64,000 nucleotides of DNA from Globisporangium splendens (taxonomy: Eukaryota > Oomycota > Peronosporomycetes > Pythiales > Pythiaceae): NCBI GenBank assembly GCA_006386115.1, contig VFIW01000012.1, positions 620,001 to 684,000 of the forward strand, read 5' to 3'. Both the position numbers and the translations under genes were made by a program. Every line of letters starts with the position of its first letter. Position 1 is the first letter of the stretch. The notes beneath the pieces are model-generated. The model worked only from the letters and a program-made list of their open reading frames with translations, had not been told where the DNA came from and searched no databases. This document shows, piece after piece, positions 11,590 through 22,089 of the stretch.

Positions 11590-14500
11590 TTAGCTCGAAC
11601 TGATAGGAGTCCCTGTCTTGGATTTCTTGAGGATCGACTCGGCCGTCTGCGCTTCCTCTAGCTCCAACTTGCGCTTCGCTATCAGAGCAGATGTCTCCCC
11701 CGATTCTTCAGACACATTGACATGGTCACCTACACTATTCCTATCGCTATCATGGTTGGCGTCACCGTTGGGTTCGTGCGCTGGCTTTGGCGACTTGTTT
11801 TCGTTCTCAGACCCTTGTTTCCACGTTATCTTCTTAAACATGTTTTTGTATTGAGGCGATCGCACTTTCTTCGTGGTCTTGCTGGATTTTTGTGCGCTGA
11901 TGCCGGCGAAAAACGATTTCGACTCGTCTTCGTCTTTGGATTCGCGCACCGGGAGCTTCAGGTCTTCTTCTTCTGCTGCTGCTTCTTTTGGCTTTTCGGT
12001 AGTATTGGAACTCGATGAATCGATCAAGTCGCCTTCCTTCAACGCGTGCACGGGTTCGCTCGTGTCGTCGTCATCGTCGTCGTCTTTGTAGTCCACCAAC
12101 TTCAGCGGTTTGGACTCCCGACACGTGACTTCCTCCTGATATCACCACAAGAACAGCACAACATGTAAGAAAAAGAGAAACACGCTCACTTCGCACTAAA
12201 CATTCGACACTCACCTCGGACAAACTGTCTTTGGATAGAGCAGGCACAAACGAATCCGCGGGCTCGTCTTCTTTCTCCCAGTACATCTCTTCGTCATCGT
12301 CCATGCTGCCATTATTCTGCACAAACTTGATCTTCTCCAGGTCCGATGGCTGTATTGGCGCTGATGACGAACGAAACGAGTCTTCATACCGCAATCGAAT
12401 CGCTTGGAACACAAGTAAGCACTCGTCCTTGTAGTTTGCATAGAACTTGGTATAGATGTGCTCGATCAGGGACGACAGGTTGGACTGCCGGAAGCAATAA
12501 CGAATAGAATCTTGTCAGTCACAATCAGGACACAACACAAACGGCAGAAAGGTAAACCAAAGCACCTTTTCGATAAACGCGAGAAGCTCCAGAATCGCCG
12601 AGCTAACAGCGCAGTCGTTCCGCTTGCCACGCTTTAAATGCGCAAAAGTCGGAACGAAGAGATCATTCTGGATTAGGAAGCGCGAGAAAAAGGCTTCAGC
12701 TCGCGCAACACAGGCTCGCATAAACTTCACAGCCTCTGTGAATAAAAAAACACCATGATGAAAACATGAAGTAGGTACACCTGCACGAGAGAAACAAGGG
12801 ATGTCATGCAGTTGAGTACGTACGAATGACTGAAAGCTTGTTCTTCGATCGAAGCATCTGGTCGATGTAGGAAGCAATGGGCTGCCTTCCAAATAAATAC
12901 TTCACACGGTATCCATGGGCCTCAGTGCAAAACGTCAAGAGCTCCACGATGCTGTCTTGCAGCGCGAATAAAACGGGTGCGTCGTTGATCGAAGTGTACT
13001 TGAAGGGCTGGAGAAGCCATGTGATGTAGTTTGGGTACAGCACGCTGAGGAATTTGTCATCCTGGAAGAACAAACGACATTGATCAGGCGTTAGCTGCCT
13101 GATGCAAAAGGCACTTCCGCAGAGCAGCTAGCAAAGGAAAACAACTTACGTGACCAAGCGGGACTTTGAAGATTTCCTTGAGCAGCGTGAACATCTGCAC
13201 GCGGGTGGACTCGTATCGCTCGAAAACATACAACAGCGCAGTGAACAGCGACGAACTAGGTTTCCAGCAGATGCGATCTTTGTCCGATGTCGGCGGCGCT
13301 ATGCAGCGACCTTCGCTCGCGAGGTGCGTTCGAAGACGCTCTGGACCTTGGTAAAACACCAGGATATTCAGAATATCGACCGCCAATTCCACTTCTTGAA
13401 GCTGAGACTCGGAAGAACCAAGAATCGAGCTGAACGCTTCGAAAATGAATCCATCGCCAAACAAATTGTTGATCAAGGTTCCGAAGACAGGTGGCGCACC
13501 AAATCCATCGCGCCGTTGCGGGAGTTTGTCCAACGGTCTCGTGACACGCACAAGCTGAATGACTTCTTTCAGTAACCCCAGACCGTCAAGCCGCTTTGCT
13601 TTATCGCGAACCAGTGATTTTCTAAGCATTGGCAAGACGAAAGGAAGGTAAGAACCAGCTCTTCTTGCCAGGTCCATACGCTGCGAGCAAACAAAAGACG
13701 AGCAGCACTTACATTGCTTGCCAGTACTCTTCCGTGTCGGAGATGTACGAGAGAATGTGGTAGTTGTTCTCGTTCACCATGTGGTCGAGCATAATCACCG
13801 AGCAATCGGGAAGCGACCGGGAGAGCACATTGTCTTTGATCACGTGGATGCGAAAGTTCATGTGTACGCGGTCCAGCACGTTGCGATCTTGGATTGGAAT
13901 GACCTATTATGACGGCACCAATGCAATGCAATCCAGATCGTTACATCGCCATGAAGTGGGGAAGGCTCTTGGCACATGCTCTATGCCGCATGAAACTTGT
14001 TTGAAGCAGCAAAACTAAACTGCGTACCTCTTTGAACCCGTCATTGCCTTCCAGTGCGCTTCGAAAGTCCATTTCGCGGATTAGTCCAGGATTGTACCCG
14101 AACACGCCGACAACCGACAGAAAGTTGGAGTCGCTCAGCAGAATCTCAATCAGTCGCCGATCACACAACTCGACTGGAAGGAGCAGATTCAAAAGCACGC
14201 ACAAAGCACAAGAATATCGGTCAGCAAATGGGTAAACTCAGCGTTGATGAGCAAACCACGTTGCAAGAAGAGCCTCTTTGTGAACTAGTGACGTACCTAG
14301 TGCATAAAAGATGTCAAAGATCCGATGCAGCACGGGTTTTTCTCCGTCCAACTCGCAGACGTCAAACAGATCCAAGAGTTTGACAATGTACGCGCCATCC
14401 TAATCAGCGCGTAGCAAGCATCATTATCATGCGTGGTCCGCGTCAAGTCCCCACCGCCATCATACATACACAAAGGGTCAGTCACGTCCATACCAAAATG

Positions 14501-14935
14501 ATCTTCTCGAGCAGTCTCTCTCTCCCTTATGCTATTCGTATCTCCATATAAACAAACGTACATCGGCAGCGAGATCGCGGAGCGTCTTAGAGCGCACCGT
14601 CGGATGTGTCGTCTTGAGCAGTAGCAGGATGTCATCCAGCTTCTCAATCTCGCACGACGGCAACTCGCGCCTTCAAGACACAAACAACAACAACAGAGTG
14701 CATGCGCATCCACAAAAGGTCAGCATCGCAACGTACACACGCAAAACAAAAGGGACACCACATGCAAATACACACACAACAGCGTGAAAGCGAGCGGCAT
14801 GATGCAAATCCACCCGTGCATGCATTTCTGTGTGTGTGTGTGTGTCGCCTTTGGTCCATACAGAGTGCGAGTGATCCGACATGTCTCTCCACGTACTCGG
14901 TGATCTCGTCGGAGAAGAAGTGGTGGCTCTCCATC
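11590..14935 (-). CDS. PPP4R3: Protein phosphatase 4 regulatory subunit 3 (SMEK/Psy2) homologue, ~10 exons
   Basis: PP4R3 targets the PP4 catalytic subunit to substrates in DNA repair and other pathways. The armadillo-type core is clear: RELPSCEIEKLDDILLLL, GAYIVKLLDLFDVCELDGEK, HRIFDIFYAL, LLSDSNFLSVVGVFGYNPGL, FKEVIPIQDRNVLDRVHMNF, FLSVLYPNYITWLLQPF, and the conserved SFRSSS/DSEEEMYW-like region (GSMDDDEEMYWEKEDEPADS). Exons are intact with GT-AG introns. The C-terminal tail is acidic then Lys/Ser-rich and contains VDYKDDDDDDDTS. The family's N-terminal PH/EVH1-like domain is not visible: the most 5' coding segment found (14867-14935, starting MESHHFFSDEITEYVERHVG) supplies only ~23 residues, and its phase does not join cleanly to the next exon, so the 5' end of this model is unresolved. 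Confidence 0.85.
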
Positions 14936-15099
14936 CTAATGGGGAGCTACAACTGGCAGCGTACGACGCCCCCTGCCTGCACTGTGAGCAGTTGAACCTG
15001 CGCGCCTCCCTTTACGCGCGTGCGGGTGAGCGGGTGGGCGGAAATGTGTTTTCTTGCGAGGGTTACGCGCGCGCGAGACAGCAACAGCAACGCAAAGAT

Positions 15100-15135
<36 letters not shown>

Positions 15136-15827
15136 TGCACTTACGTTACGACAACCCCCTCACACTGGAGCAGACAGCGCTTATACAGCAAGGGTAACCG
15201 GTTACGATGGAGAATGACGGTCGTTTCCTAATCCTTAATGTTCCAAAGATAAATTACTTGCAGCTGCATTTGCTGCTTCACTTGACAAGTGCTTGCAAAA
15301 GTTGGGGGAAGGTTGAGCGGCAAATCGAGGAGGAGAGGAAGGAATAGATTGCGCCAAGTGCAACGTATTGCCTCTCATGAATCACGAACAAGAGAATGCA
15401 TGGGCGGTAACTGGCACATACTGCACTGGCATATCCAACTTGCATGTGCGCACTTCGCAACTTGTCACACATTTCTGCGAAACACACGCACACATGTTGC
15501 TGATATTTACAGGCGTTGCTGAATAGAAAGAGGAAGAGAGTGGTGCAACCTTCGTAGCCACCTAATCGATCGTGGCTTTGTTGTACCACGATCATATCTG
15601 CATGTCGTAATTTACGATATAAATTACGAATCAGTAACCTCGCGTACCCTTCTCACTCCTTTTCAGCCAATAATAGCCTCCAATTCATACAATCAATCAT
15701 TTCAGCCAATTAAATGCTGTATTGTAGTGGCGGGGAAGTTGGCTGCAGCTCCACGATGCGCGGCAACGGCATATCGGAGCTTTCGTGTGGCGCGGTTTGA
15801 TTGTTTTCTTTCGAAAGCGCTGCCGCC
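14936..15827. other. Divergent intergenic region with a (GA)n microsatellite
   Basis: Separates PP4R3 (minus) from the SNF5 gene (plus). It holds a pure GA repeat at about 15102-15133 and several weak open frames without coding character. Promoters of both genes are expected here, but no defined element could be named. Confidence 0.5.
15102..15133. repeat. (GA)n microsatellite
   Basis: About 16 uninterrupted GA units, upstream of PP4R3. On the opposite strand it is a CT tract, a common promoter-proximal sequence. Confidence 0.9.
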
Positions 15828-18559
15828 ATGTCTGGACGAGACTTTGTGCACCTTCAACCTGTACGTGGCAGATGGCGCAGGTCTTCGGATCTCGTATCGT
15901 GTTGTGCGCATCTTCTGTGCAACTTACCTCATTTTGCTGCGTGCTGGTTATTAGGACAATGCGGAAGTGGAGCGCGCCATATTGTCCCAAGAGGTGCGTC
16001 GTACCTTCCCCAATTTGCTGTCCCATGTGATAGCGAACGCTTGCAAACTAACTGGATGCGCATACGTATGATGACGATCCTGACACGGGTAGGTCGAAGC
16101 GCTGCGCAACCGCATTGGACTGCGTCAAGTGGACGTGTCGAAGGAGTGTGGCGTGAATGCGAGTATGCTGTCGCAATGGATGCTTGGCCGGTACAAAGGC
16201 AACGTCTCGAGAGTACGTTGCATGGAATTCATGCACTATGGAAATCGAGTGAACGGATTGATTGGGATGATACTCACACGCGTGTTGGTGTTGTGAATGT
16301 GATTGGTGTTTAGATCAATGGACTGATGGAGTCGTGGCTCATCCGGCGGCGCGGAGGGAAACCGATGGAGAAAGGCAGCATGAGTATGCAACGTATGTGC
16401 ATGGGGAGATGCTGCGCATTGCATTTATGAAAGCGTTGTATGTGTTATATCTTTGAAGGGATGATGAATAACTAACCAGACACGTGCGCTGGATGCTTTC
16501 TGTAGTGATGGGGCCGCCAGGAAGCTCACCGAAAGTATTGAAGCGGCGACTCGATGACACGAGTGGCTCGTTGGCAGGCACAAAAAAGTAAGTGGACTGC
16601 ATACGATACACGCTCCTTCTTTCTCTATGCACACGCTGACTTACGTGCTGGCATGGTTCTAGGATCCCTGATGCCGTGCTGGCTCAGCGCAAACTCTATG
16701 ATTATCCAAAGGTGCCGCGATTTTCACTACCGAAAAGTCTCGGCTTTGGTTTATCTTGTTGACTCTTTTTTTTTCTTTTTTCGCATGCTATTGTGTTGAT
16801 TGTTGCTAGAATCCGCCCAGCGACACGCTGCTGATCCCGATTCGGCTCGACGTGGATGCCGAAGGCTATCGGTACATCGATTCGTTCTCCTGGAATGTGT
16901 AAGTGAGGAAAAAAATGCGCTGGGAGTGCATATTTGTGGACTGTCAACTGACGATTCCTATCTCTCTCCTTTTCAATCCATAGTCATGAAAAAGATTATA
17001 CATACGAGACCTTTGCTGCCACATTGGTGCGCGATTTGAATCTCCCCGAGAGTTTTCGGAAACGAATCGCGAGCCAAATTGAAGCCCAAGTGGAGAAGGG
17101 CAAGCGCTCGATGCCGTGGCATGAGTCGGTCACGAGCGAGAGTCTGCACCCCATTTGCATCAACATCCGCATCAACGACACAATCCTGATTGACCGCTTT
17201 GAGGTATGCTTGCTCATGTTGGAATCCATAAATCTCTCCTTCTCTCTGATGTAAACAGACAACAAAGTGCTGAACTTTTGTGCGGTGATGTCTTCGTTTG
17301 CCCAGTGGGATCTAAGCAATCCGTCCAACTCGCCCGAGCGATTTGCCCAAGTGTTGTGTGAGGAACTGGTGCGTACTCGTTTGATGAGCAATGTGTCTTG
17401 CTTCTGCATTGCTCATGAACGTTTATGATTGTACTTGGGTACCCCTGAACGCAGGGGCTGAGTGGCGAGTTTGAAGCTCAAGTGGCACTAGCTATTCGTG
17501 AGCAGCTTCGCGATTACTCTCGGGTACGTACATTGTTTTCTTTTATGTGTGTTGCATGCTAAACCAAATTATCTCATACCCGTCTTTGTATCGATATTTC
17601 TTCCTCCCCAACAGCTCATCAAAGAAGGACTTCGCGACCGCGTGACAAGATTACCGCCTGTGACGATCGCGCTTCGAGACCGCACCGATGTCTCTTCCTG
17701 GGAACCGTCAGTGAAGTACATTCTCGCAGAGGACATCGCGCTACTGGAGCGCGAAGATTTCAAACGCATGCGCGCACATTCGCAGAGCAGCATCGTGGTG
17801 GCGCCTCCGCCAGCACCCGTCGTCAAACCGAACCGTCCGCCGAAGCCTGTGAACACGTTCTTAATGTTCTGTCGCGAGTGGCGAAAGAAAATCATGACGG
17901 ACAACGTCAACACGAGCGCAAAGGATGCGTCCAAGATTCTGGGTGAAATGTGGCAAAAGTTGTCGGATCAAGAACGCGCCAAGTACGTCCATTGATTTAC
18001 TTCTGCTGCTGCTATAGTATTGAGCAGATCTAACATGATCCGCATGATGTGTTTTTATATCAACGTTGATGACTGCAGGTACATTCCGATGACGGAGAAA
18101 GAGAACGAACGGCGATTGAAGGAATGGCAATTGAAAGAGAGTCTTGCAGCAGCAGGAGCGACGCCTGCGGCCACAGCGGCGGCGACTGGTGCTGTCGCTG
18201 CTGTTGCATTGGGCACTGGTTTAGCCACCACTGCTTCTGTGGCATTGAGCACGCCAACGCCGCTTGCAACGACGATAGCGGCCAACACAGCAACAATTTT
18301 GGTACCGAATGGAGCCGTCGCGCCATCAGCAGTGCATGTGGACACCTCAATCTCTACCTCCGCCGTTCCTACACCGGACGACATTGCGTTGGATGAGGAC
18401 GAAGAAGAGCAAGAAGAAGAGGAAGAGGAGGAAGAGGAAGAAGAGCAAGAGGAAGAAGAAATCGACGACGACGTGGGCGAAGACATCGACACCGACGGCG
18501 ACATTCCGATCGACGTGGACATGATTCTCGACGGTGTTGATCTGCACTTGGACTTGTAA
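15828..18559 (+). CDS. SNF5: SNF5/SMARCB1/INI1 SWI-SNF subunit with N-terminal HTH and C-terminal HMG box
   Basis: SNF5 is a core scaffold subunit of SWI/SNF chromatin remodellers. Twelve exons with GT-AG boundaries give 563 residues: 15828-15860, 15955-15993, 16093-16212, 16314-16392, 16506-16587, 16663-16711, 16810-16898, 16984-17203, 17306-17368, 17455-17523, 17615-17982, 18079-18559. The SNF5 repeats (~135-300) read LLIPIRLDVDAEGYRYIDSF, FAATLVRDLNLPESFRKRIA, ICINIRINDTILIDRFEWDL and EFEAQVALAIREQLRDYS. Residues 25-80 (LRNRIGLRQVDVSKECGVNA, LSQWMLGRYKGNVSRINGLM) look like a Cro/repressor-type HTH. Residues ~354-425 are an HMG box: PPKPVNTFLMFCREWRKKI, then ASKILGEMWQKLSDQERAKY. An Ala/Thr-rich linker leads to an almost pure Glu/Asp tract (~505-545). 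The ATG sits in a gccgccATG context. The HTH assignment is from pattern only. Confidence 0.93.
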
Positions 18560-18684
18560 AGAGATCTCTCAAGACGCAATTTCGCTTTTTCCGATTTTAT
18601 TCTAAATATGAAAAGGCTCTCAACACACATGCACTTCTGTGCGCTCCACTACGATTATAATGCGTGCGATGATGCATGTTTTGT

Positions 18685-19166
18685 TCACTGCGATGATGCA
18701 TCTGGATTGAGGCGCCACTTGGACTGGTAGTAGTGGTTCTCTAATTCAAACAGCGCCGACGAAATGTCCGAGTTCAAATGGGAAATGTGCGCGTCGACAT
18801 CATCGCATCTGCTCTCATTTTGGATACGCAAAAGCCATAGCGTCAGTAAAACACCATAGTACTCACTCAAATATATACAAGCGAGTGCACGCATGCTTGC
18901 CGCTTGAAGAGATCCTCGGTAGTGCTGTCCACGGTCTGGTTCATGCCTTCAAAGTCGCCCAGTGCGAGCGAGAGCTTCATCTCCGACACGAGCCGCAGCA
19001 GCGACTCGCTCGCCTGCACGAGCGTGGTCGCGTAGATCGAGTTCTGGTACGCCTCGCGCGCCGTGTTGGTCTTGTCCTTGATCCTCGCGGTCTTGACGAG
19101 CCCCTTGAAGTTCTCCACGAGCTTCTCCACGTTGTTGTCCAGCCGCTGGCGATACTCCTCCGCCAT
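18685..19166 (-). CDS. MED22: Mediator subunit MED22 (SURF5), 2 exons
   Basis: MED22 is a small coiled-coil subunit of the Mediator head module, which bridges regulators and RNA polymerase II. Exon 1 (18891-19166) begins MAEEYRQRLDNNVEKLVENF and continues with LVQASESLLRLVSEMKLSLA and DFEGMNQTVDSTTEDLFK, matching the family pattern of two long helices. A GT-AG intron leads to exon 2 (18685-18813): CDDVDAHISHLNSDISSALF then ELENHYYQSKW. The product is 134 residues, close to the short MED22 form of other eukaryotes. The frame is open for a further ~44 codons upstream, but the sequence there is Phe/Cys-rich and unlike the family. It converges on the SNF5 gene with ~125 bases between stops. Confidence 0.88.
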
Positions 19167-19663
19167 CCTGCCCTGCTTGTTGATTTTTGCGATGGCAGAA
19201 CATGCAAATGAAAATAAACTCATGTGGCCCACATAAAACACTGATAGGTTTATGCCAGTCAGGGTGGCATGTTGAAATAGTCGTGCATTGAGGTACAATG
19301 CGATTTTGGAGCCGAAAAAGATCTGTTGCGTTGACTCTGTTCACATACACACACGCACACACACTGGCAACGATGATGCTGCAATACCAAGGCAGACTGC
19401 CGATAGCAACACTGCCAATTAATGCAGACACAGGCACAATAATCACAAAGGAGGCCGCCGTTGCATCCCGCTCAGAAACGGGTAGTTCGGTCGCTCGACG
19501 AAACTGCCCACATTTTCTTCTTGGTTTGCGTTCTTCAAAGTGAAACCTTTTCGAGGTTTTTTTTGGTCCAGGAATAGATTTTTGCGCCTTTGTGTGACTG
19601 CCACATCAGGAAAAAACCTCGCGAGCTGCCTCGCTCCCCTCCTTTTTCACAGCAACAGAAAGG

Positions 19664-19676
19664 TGCTCATTTTCCT
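19664..19676 (+). promoter_or_regulatory. Candidate oomycete initiator (Inr-like) upstream of the first V-ATPase c gene
   Basis: GCTCATTTTCCTT at this position matches the first part of the oomycete initiator consensus (GCTCATTY…). It is ~230 bases upstream of the ATG at 19896 and lies outside the duplicated arm, so the second V-ATPase copy does not share it. Pattern match only. Confidence 0.35.
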
Positions 19677-19870
19677 TGCTCAGAAGAACGCGAAGAGCTG
19701 CAGCAGACAGGTAAGGAAGCGAGCAGACAAGATGGACGAGCACGAGACCTTTAGGGAAATGGCGGCATACGTGGGCTTGGAGCACTCCACCGTGTCGTGT
19801 TATCGATGGTTCTAATGACGTGTGCCGTGTGTTGTTGCTGTGTGTGATGCGTAGCTCCTGATCAAGCAAA

Positions 19871-20525
19871 CAGCTCCATTTAAAACACAAGCAACATGTT
19901 GGCTCAGTTGGTTGCGGATGTGTGCCCTTCGTCGGCGTCGTTCTTCGGCTTCATGGGCGTGGCCTCGGCCCTCGTCTTTGCGAGTACGTAGTGCTGTATT
20001 ATTATACTGTGAGTTTGTGTGCGCTCGATTTCCAGTATTGCTTTTACTCACCTTGTGGCGGTGTCTCCCTTTTTCGCTAATAGACCTTGGTGCTGCGTAC
20101 GGCACGGCCAAGTCTGGCGTCGGTATCGCGTCGATGGGTGTGATGCGTCCGGAACTGGCCATGCGTAACATCATCCCTGTGGTCATGGCTGGTGTGCTCG
20201 GTATCTACGGCTTGATCGTGGCGGTTATCATCCAAGGTTCGATCGACCCGCCGAACGGCAACTCGCCAAAGTACGGCTCGTACTCTGGTTTCGCGCACTT
20301 GGCTGCGGGTTTGTGCTGTGGTCTGAGTGGTTTGGCGGCTGGTATGGCCATCGGTGTGGTCGGTGACGCGGGTGTGCGCGCGGTGGGCCAGCAGGAGAAG
20401 CTGTTTGTGAACATGATTTTGATTTTGATTTTCGCGGAAGCTTTGGGTCTGTACGGTCTGATCGTGGCGTTGATCCTGTCGCAAAAGAAGAGCGACTGCC
20501 CGACAGCGTAGGCAGCAGAGACGCA
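19871..20525 (+). repeat. Left arm of a 655-base inverted repeat
   Basis: Reverse complement of 21003-21657. I find only two differences over the 655 bases: A/G in the third position of the Thr codon near the stop (20505 region) and T/C in the intron near 20037. The arm starts 25 bases before the ATG and ends 14 bases after the stop, so it covers essentially one gene including its intron. Spacer is 477 bases. Confidence 0.95.
19896..20511 (+). CDS. VMA3: V-type H+-ATPase proteolipid subunit c, copy 1
   Basis: Forms the rotating membrane c-ring of the V-ATPase V0 sector, which acidifies vacuoles and endosomes. Exons 19896-19983 and 20084-20511 (intron 100 bases) give 171 residues, four membrane helices. 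Helix 1 begins [20 protein letters not shown], followed by [20 protein letters not shown] (the family signature). Helix 4 is [20 protein letters not shown] with the proton-carrying glutamate in FAEALG. The sequence is identical in protein to copy 2 on the opposite strand, with the two genes converging tail to tail. Confidence 0.97.
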
Positions 20526-21002
20526 GCAAAGAGCAAGCACTCAGTGGTCAGAGTGGAGAAGGAGTCGAAACAATGGGACGAGATCACCAAGAATAGATAG
20601 CTCTATGAGATCGATCTTTCTCACCTGAACGGCAGCATTTGTACTTTTTTAATTTGACAATGCTACACCAGAACGTCAGATTTGCATTATACAACGTGGT
20701 TCTTTGTGCTTTGGGAGATTGATGGAATACTGATCATGGAGCAACGAACTCAACTTCAACACCCACACGAGAGTACAACTCAGACCAGCATCTCATCATA
20801 AGAGAAAAAATTCAAAGTATTTATATTGAGAAGAGCAATATCGATTAATAAAAGAGAGAACCCTGTCTGCAATCAGCATCTTGGCACAATTGCATTGCGA
20901 TTCTCTGTGTAAGCTTCCTTTCCTCTCGCTCTTGTCGTTGGCAAAGCTGCTGCTACACGTCAGCGCGAACGAAATTCAACCACGAGTTCCTCGCAGCGTG
21001 TT
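20526..21002. other. Spacer between inverted V-ATPase genes
   Basis: 477 bases separating the two convergent copies; AT-richer than the genes and without a coding frame. It must hold both 3' UTRs and polyadenylation signals. Sequences just outside the arms on the two sides are unrelated, so near-identity stops at the gene edges. Confidence 0.7.
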
Positions 21003-21657
21003 TGCGTCTCTGCTGCCTACGCCGTCGGGCAGTCGCTCTTCTTTTGCGACAGGATCAACGCCACGATCAGACCGTACAGACCCAAAGCTTCCGCGAAAAT
21101 CAAAATCAAAATCATGTTCACAAACAGCTTCTCCTGCTGGCCCACCGCGCGCACACCCGCGTCACCGACCACACCGATGGCCATACCAGCCGCCAAACCA
21201 CTCAGACCACAGCACAAACCCGCAGCCAAGTGCGCGAAACCAGAGTACGAGCCGTACTTTGGCGAGTTGCCGTTCGGCGGGTCGATCGAACCTTGGATGA
21301 TAACCGCCACGATCAAGCCGTAGATACCGAGCACACCAGCCATGACCACAGGGATGATGTTACGCATGGCCAGTTCCGGACGCATCACACCCATCGACGC
21401 GATACCGACGCCAGACTTGGCCGTGCCGTACGCAGCACCAAGGTCTATTAGCGAAAAAGGGAGACACCGCCACAAGGTGAGTAAAAGCAATGCTGGAAAT
21501 CGAGCGCACACAAACTCACAGTATAATAATACAGCACTACGTACTCGCAAAGACGAGGGCCGAGGCCACGCCCATGAAGCCGAAGAACGACGCCGACGAA
21601 GGGCACACATCCGCAACCAACTGAGCCAACATGTTGCTTGTGTTTTAAATGGAGCTG
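21003..21657 (-). repeat. Right arm of the 655-base inverted repeat
   Basis: Mirror of 19871-20525 (paired coordinates sum to 41528), differing at about two positions, one of them inside the intron. Confidence 0.95.
21017..21632 (-). CDS. VMA3: V-type H+-ATPase proteolipid subunit c, copy 2
   Basis: Same protein and same two-exon structure as copy 1 (exons 21545-21632 and 21017-21444), read from the other strand. Intron sequence is preserved apart from one base, so this is a DNA-level duplication or gene conversion, not a retrocopy. Only 25 bases upstream of the ATG are shared with copy 1, so the two copies have different promoters; copy 2 lies divergent from the TMEM260-like gene. Confidence 0.96.
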
Positions 21658-22089
21658 GACGCAACGAGAGTACTTTCTGTTCCGGACGACAGCACACACA
21701 AAGCAGTCAGCGACGCCGTCCACCGCATCGCATACACACGCACGCAGAGCCATCAGCGCACAGCGTATGACCAACAAGCCGCCGTATGCGCCTGCGCACG
21801 ATCTTTGGACGCACCTGTTAGGACTGGGAGCGCACGCGAGAAAATGGGAGAAACCAACAGCACAAAGATCAGGTCGCCTCGCCCCCACAGAAGAATTCAC
21901 TCTATTTATTTCCCCGAGGTTTTTCTCGTATCTGTCTCTGTTTCAGAAAGCTGAGAAGATCCAGAATAGAATGCATCTGACAAAAAAACCTCACACGAAG
22001 CAAAAAGACGAGGTTATTATTGGACGGGGCTTGTATTGAGGAAGGATTCGGTAGTTGCATATCCATGAAAACGTATCTTCAAGGGGTAC
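21658..22089. other. Intergenic region upstream of V-ATPase copy 2 and the TMEM260-like gene
   Basis: About 430 bases between two divergent starts, without a supported gene. It probably contains both promoters. Confidence 0.45.

Noticed and set aside
15007..15240. Additional exons of PP4R3 (PH-like domain) in the upstream region
   Set aside because: No minus-strand frame there gives the expected pattern; stop codons and microsatellite sequence dominate.
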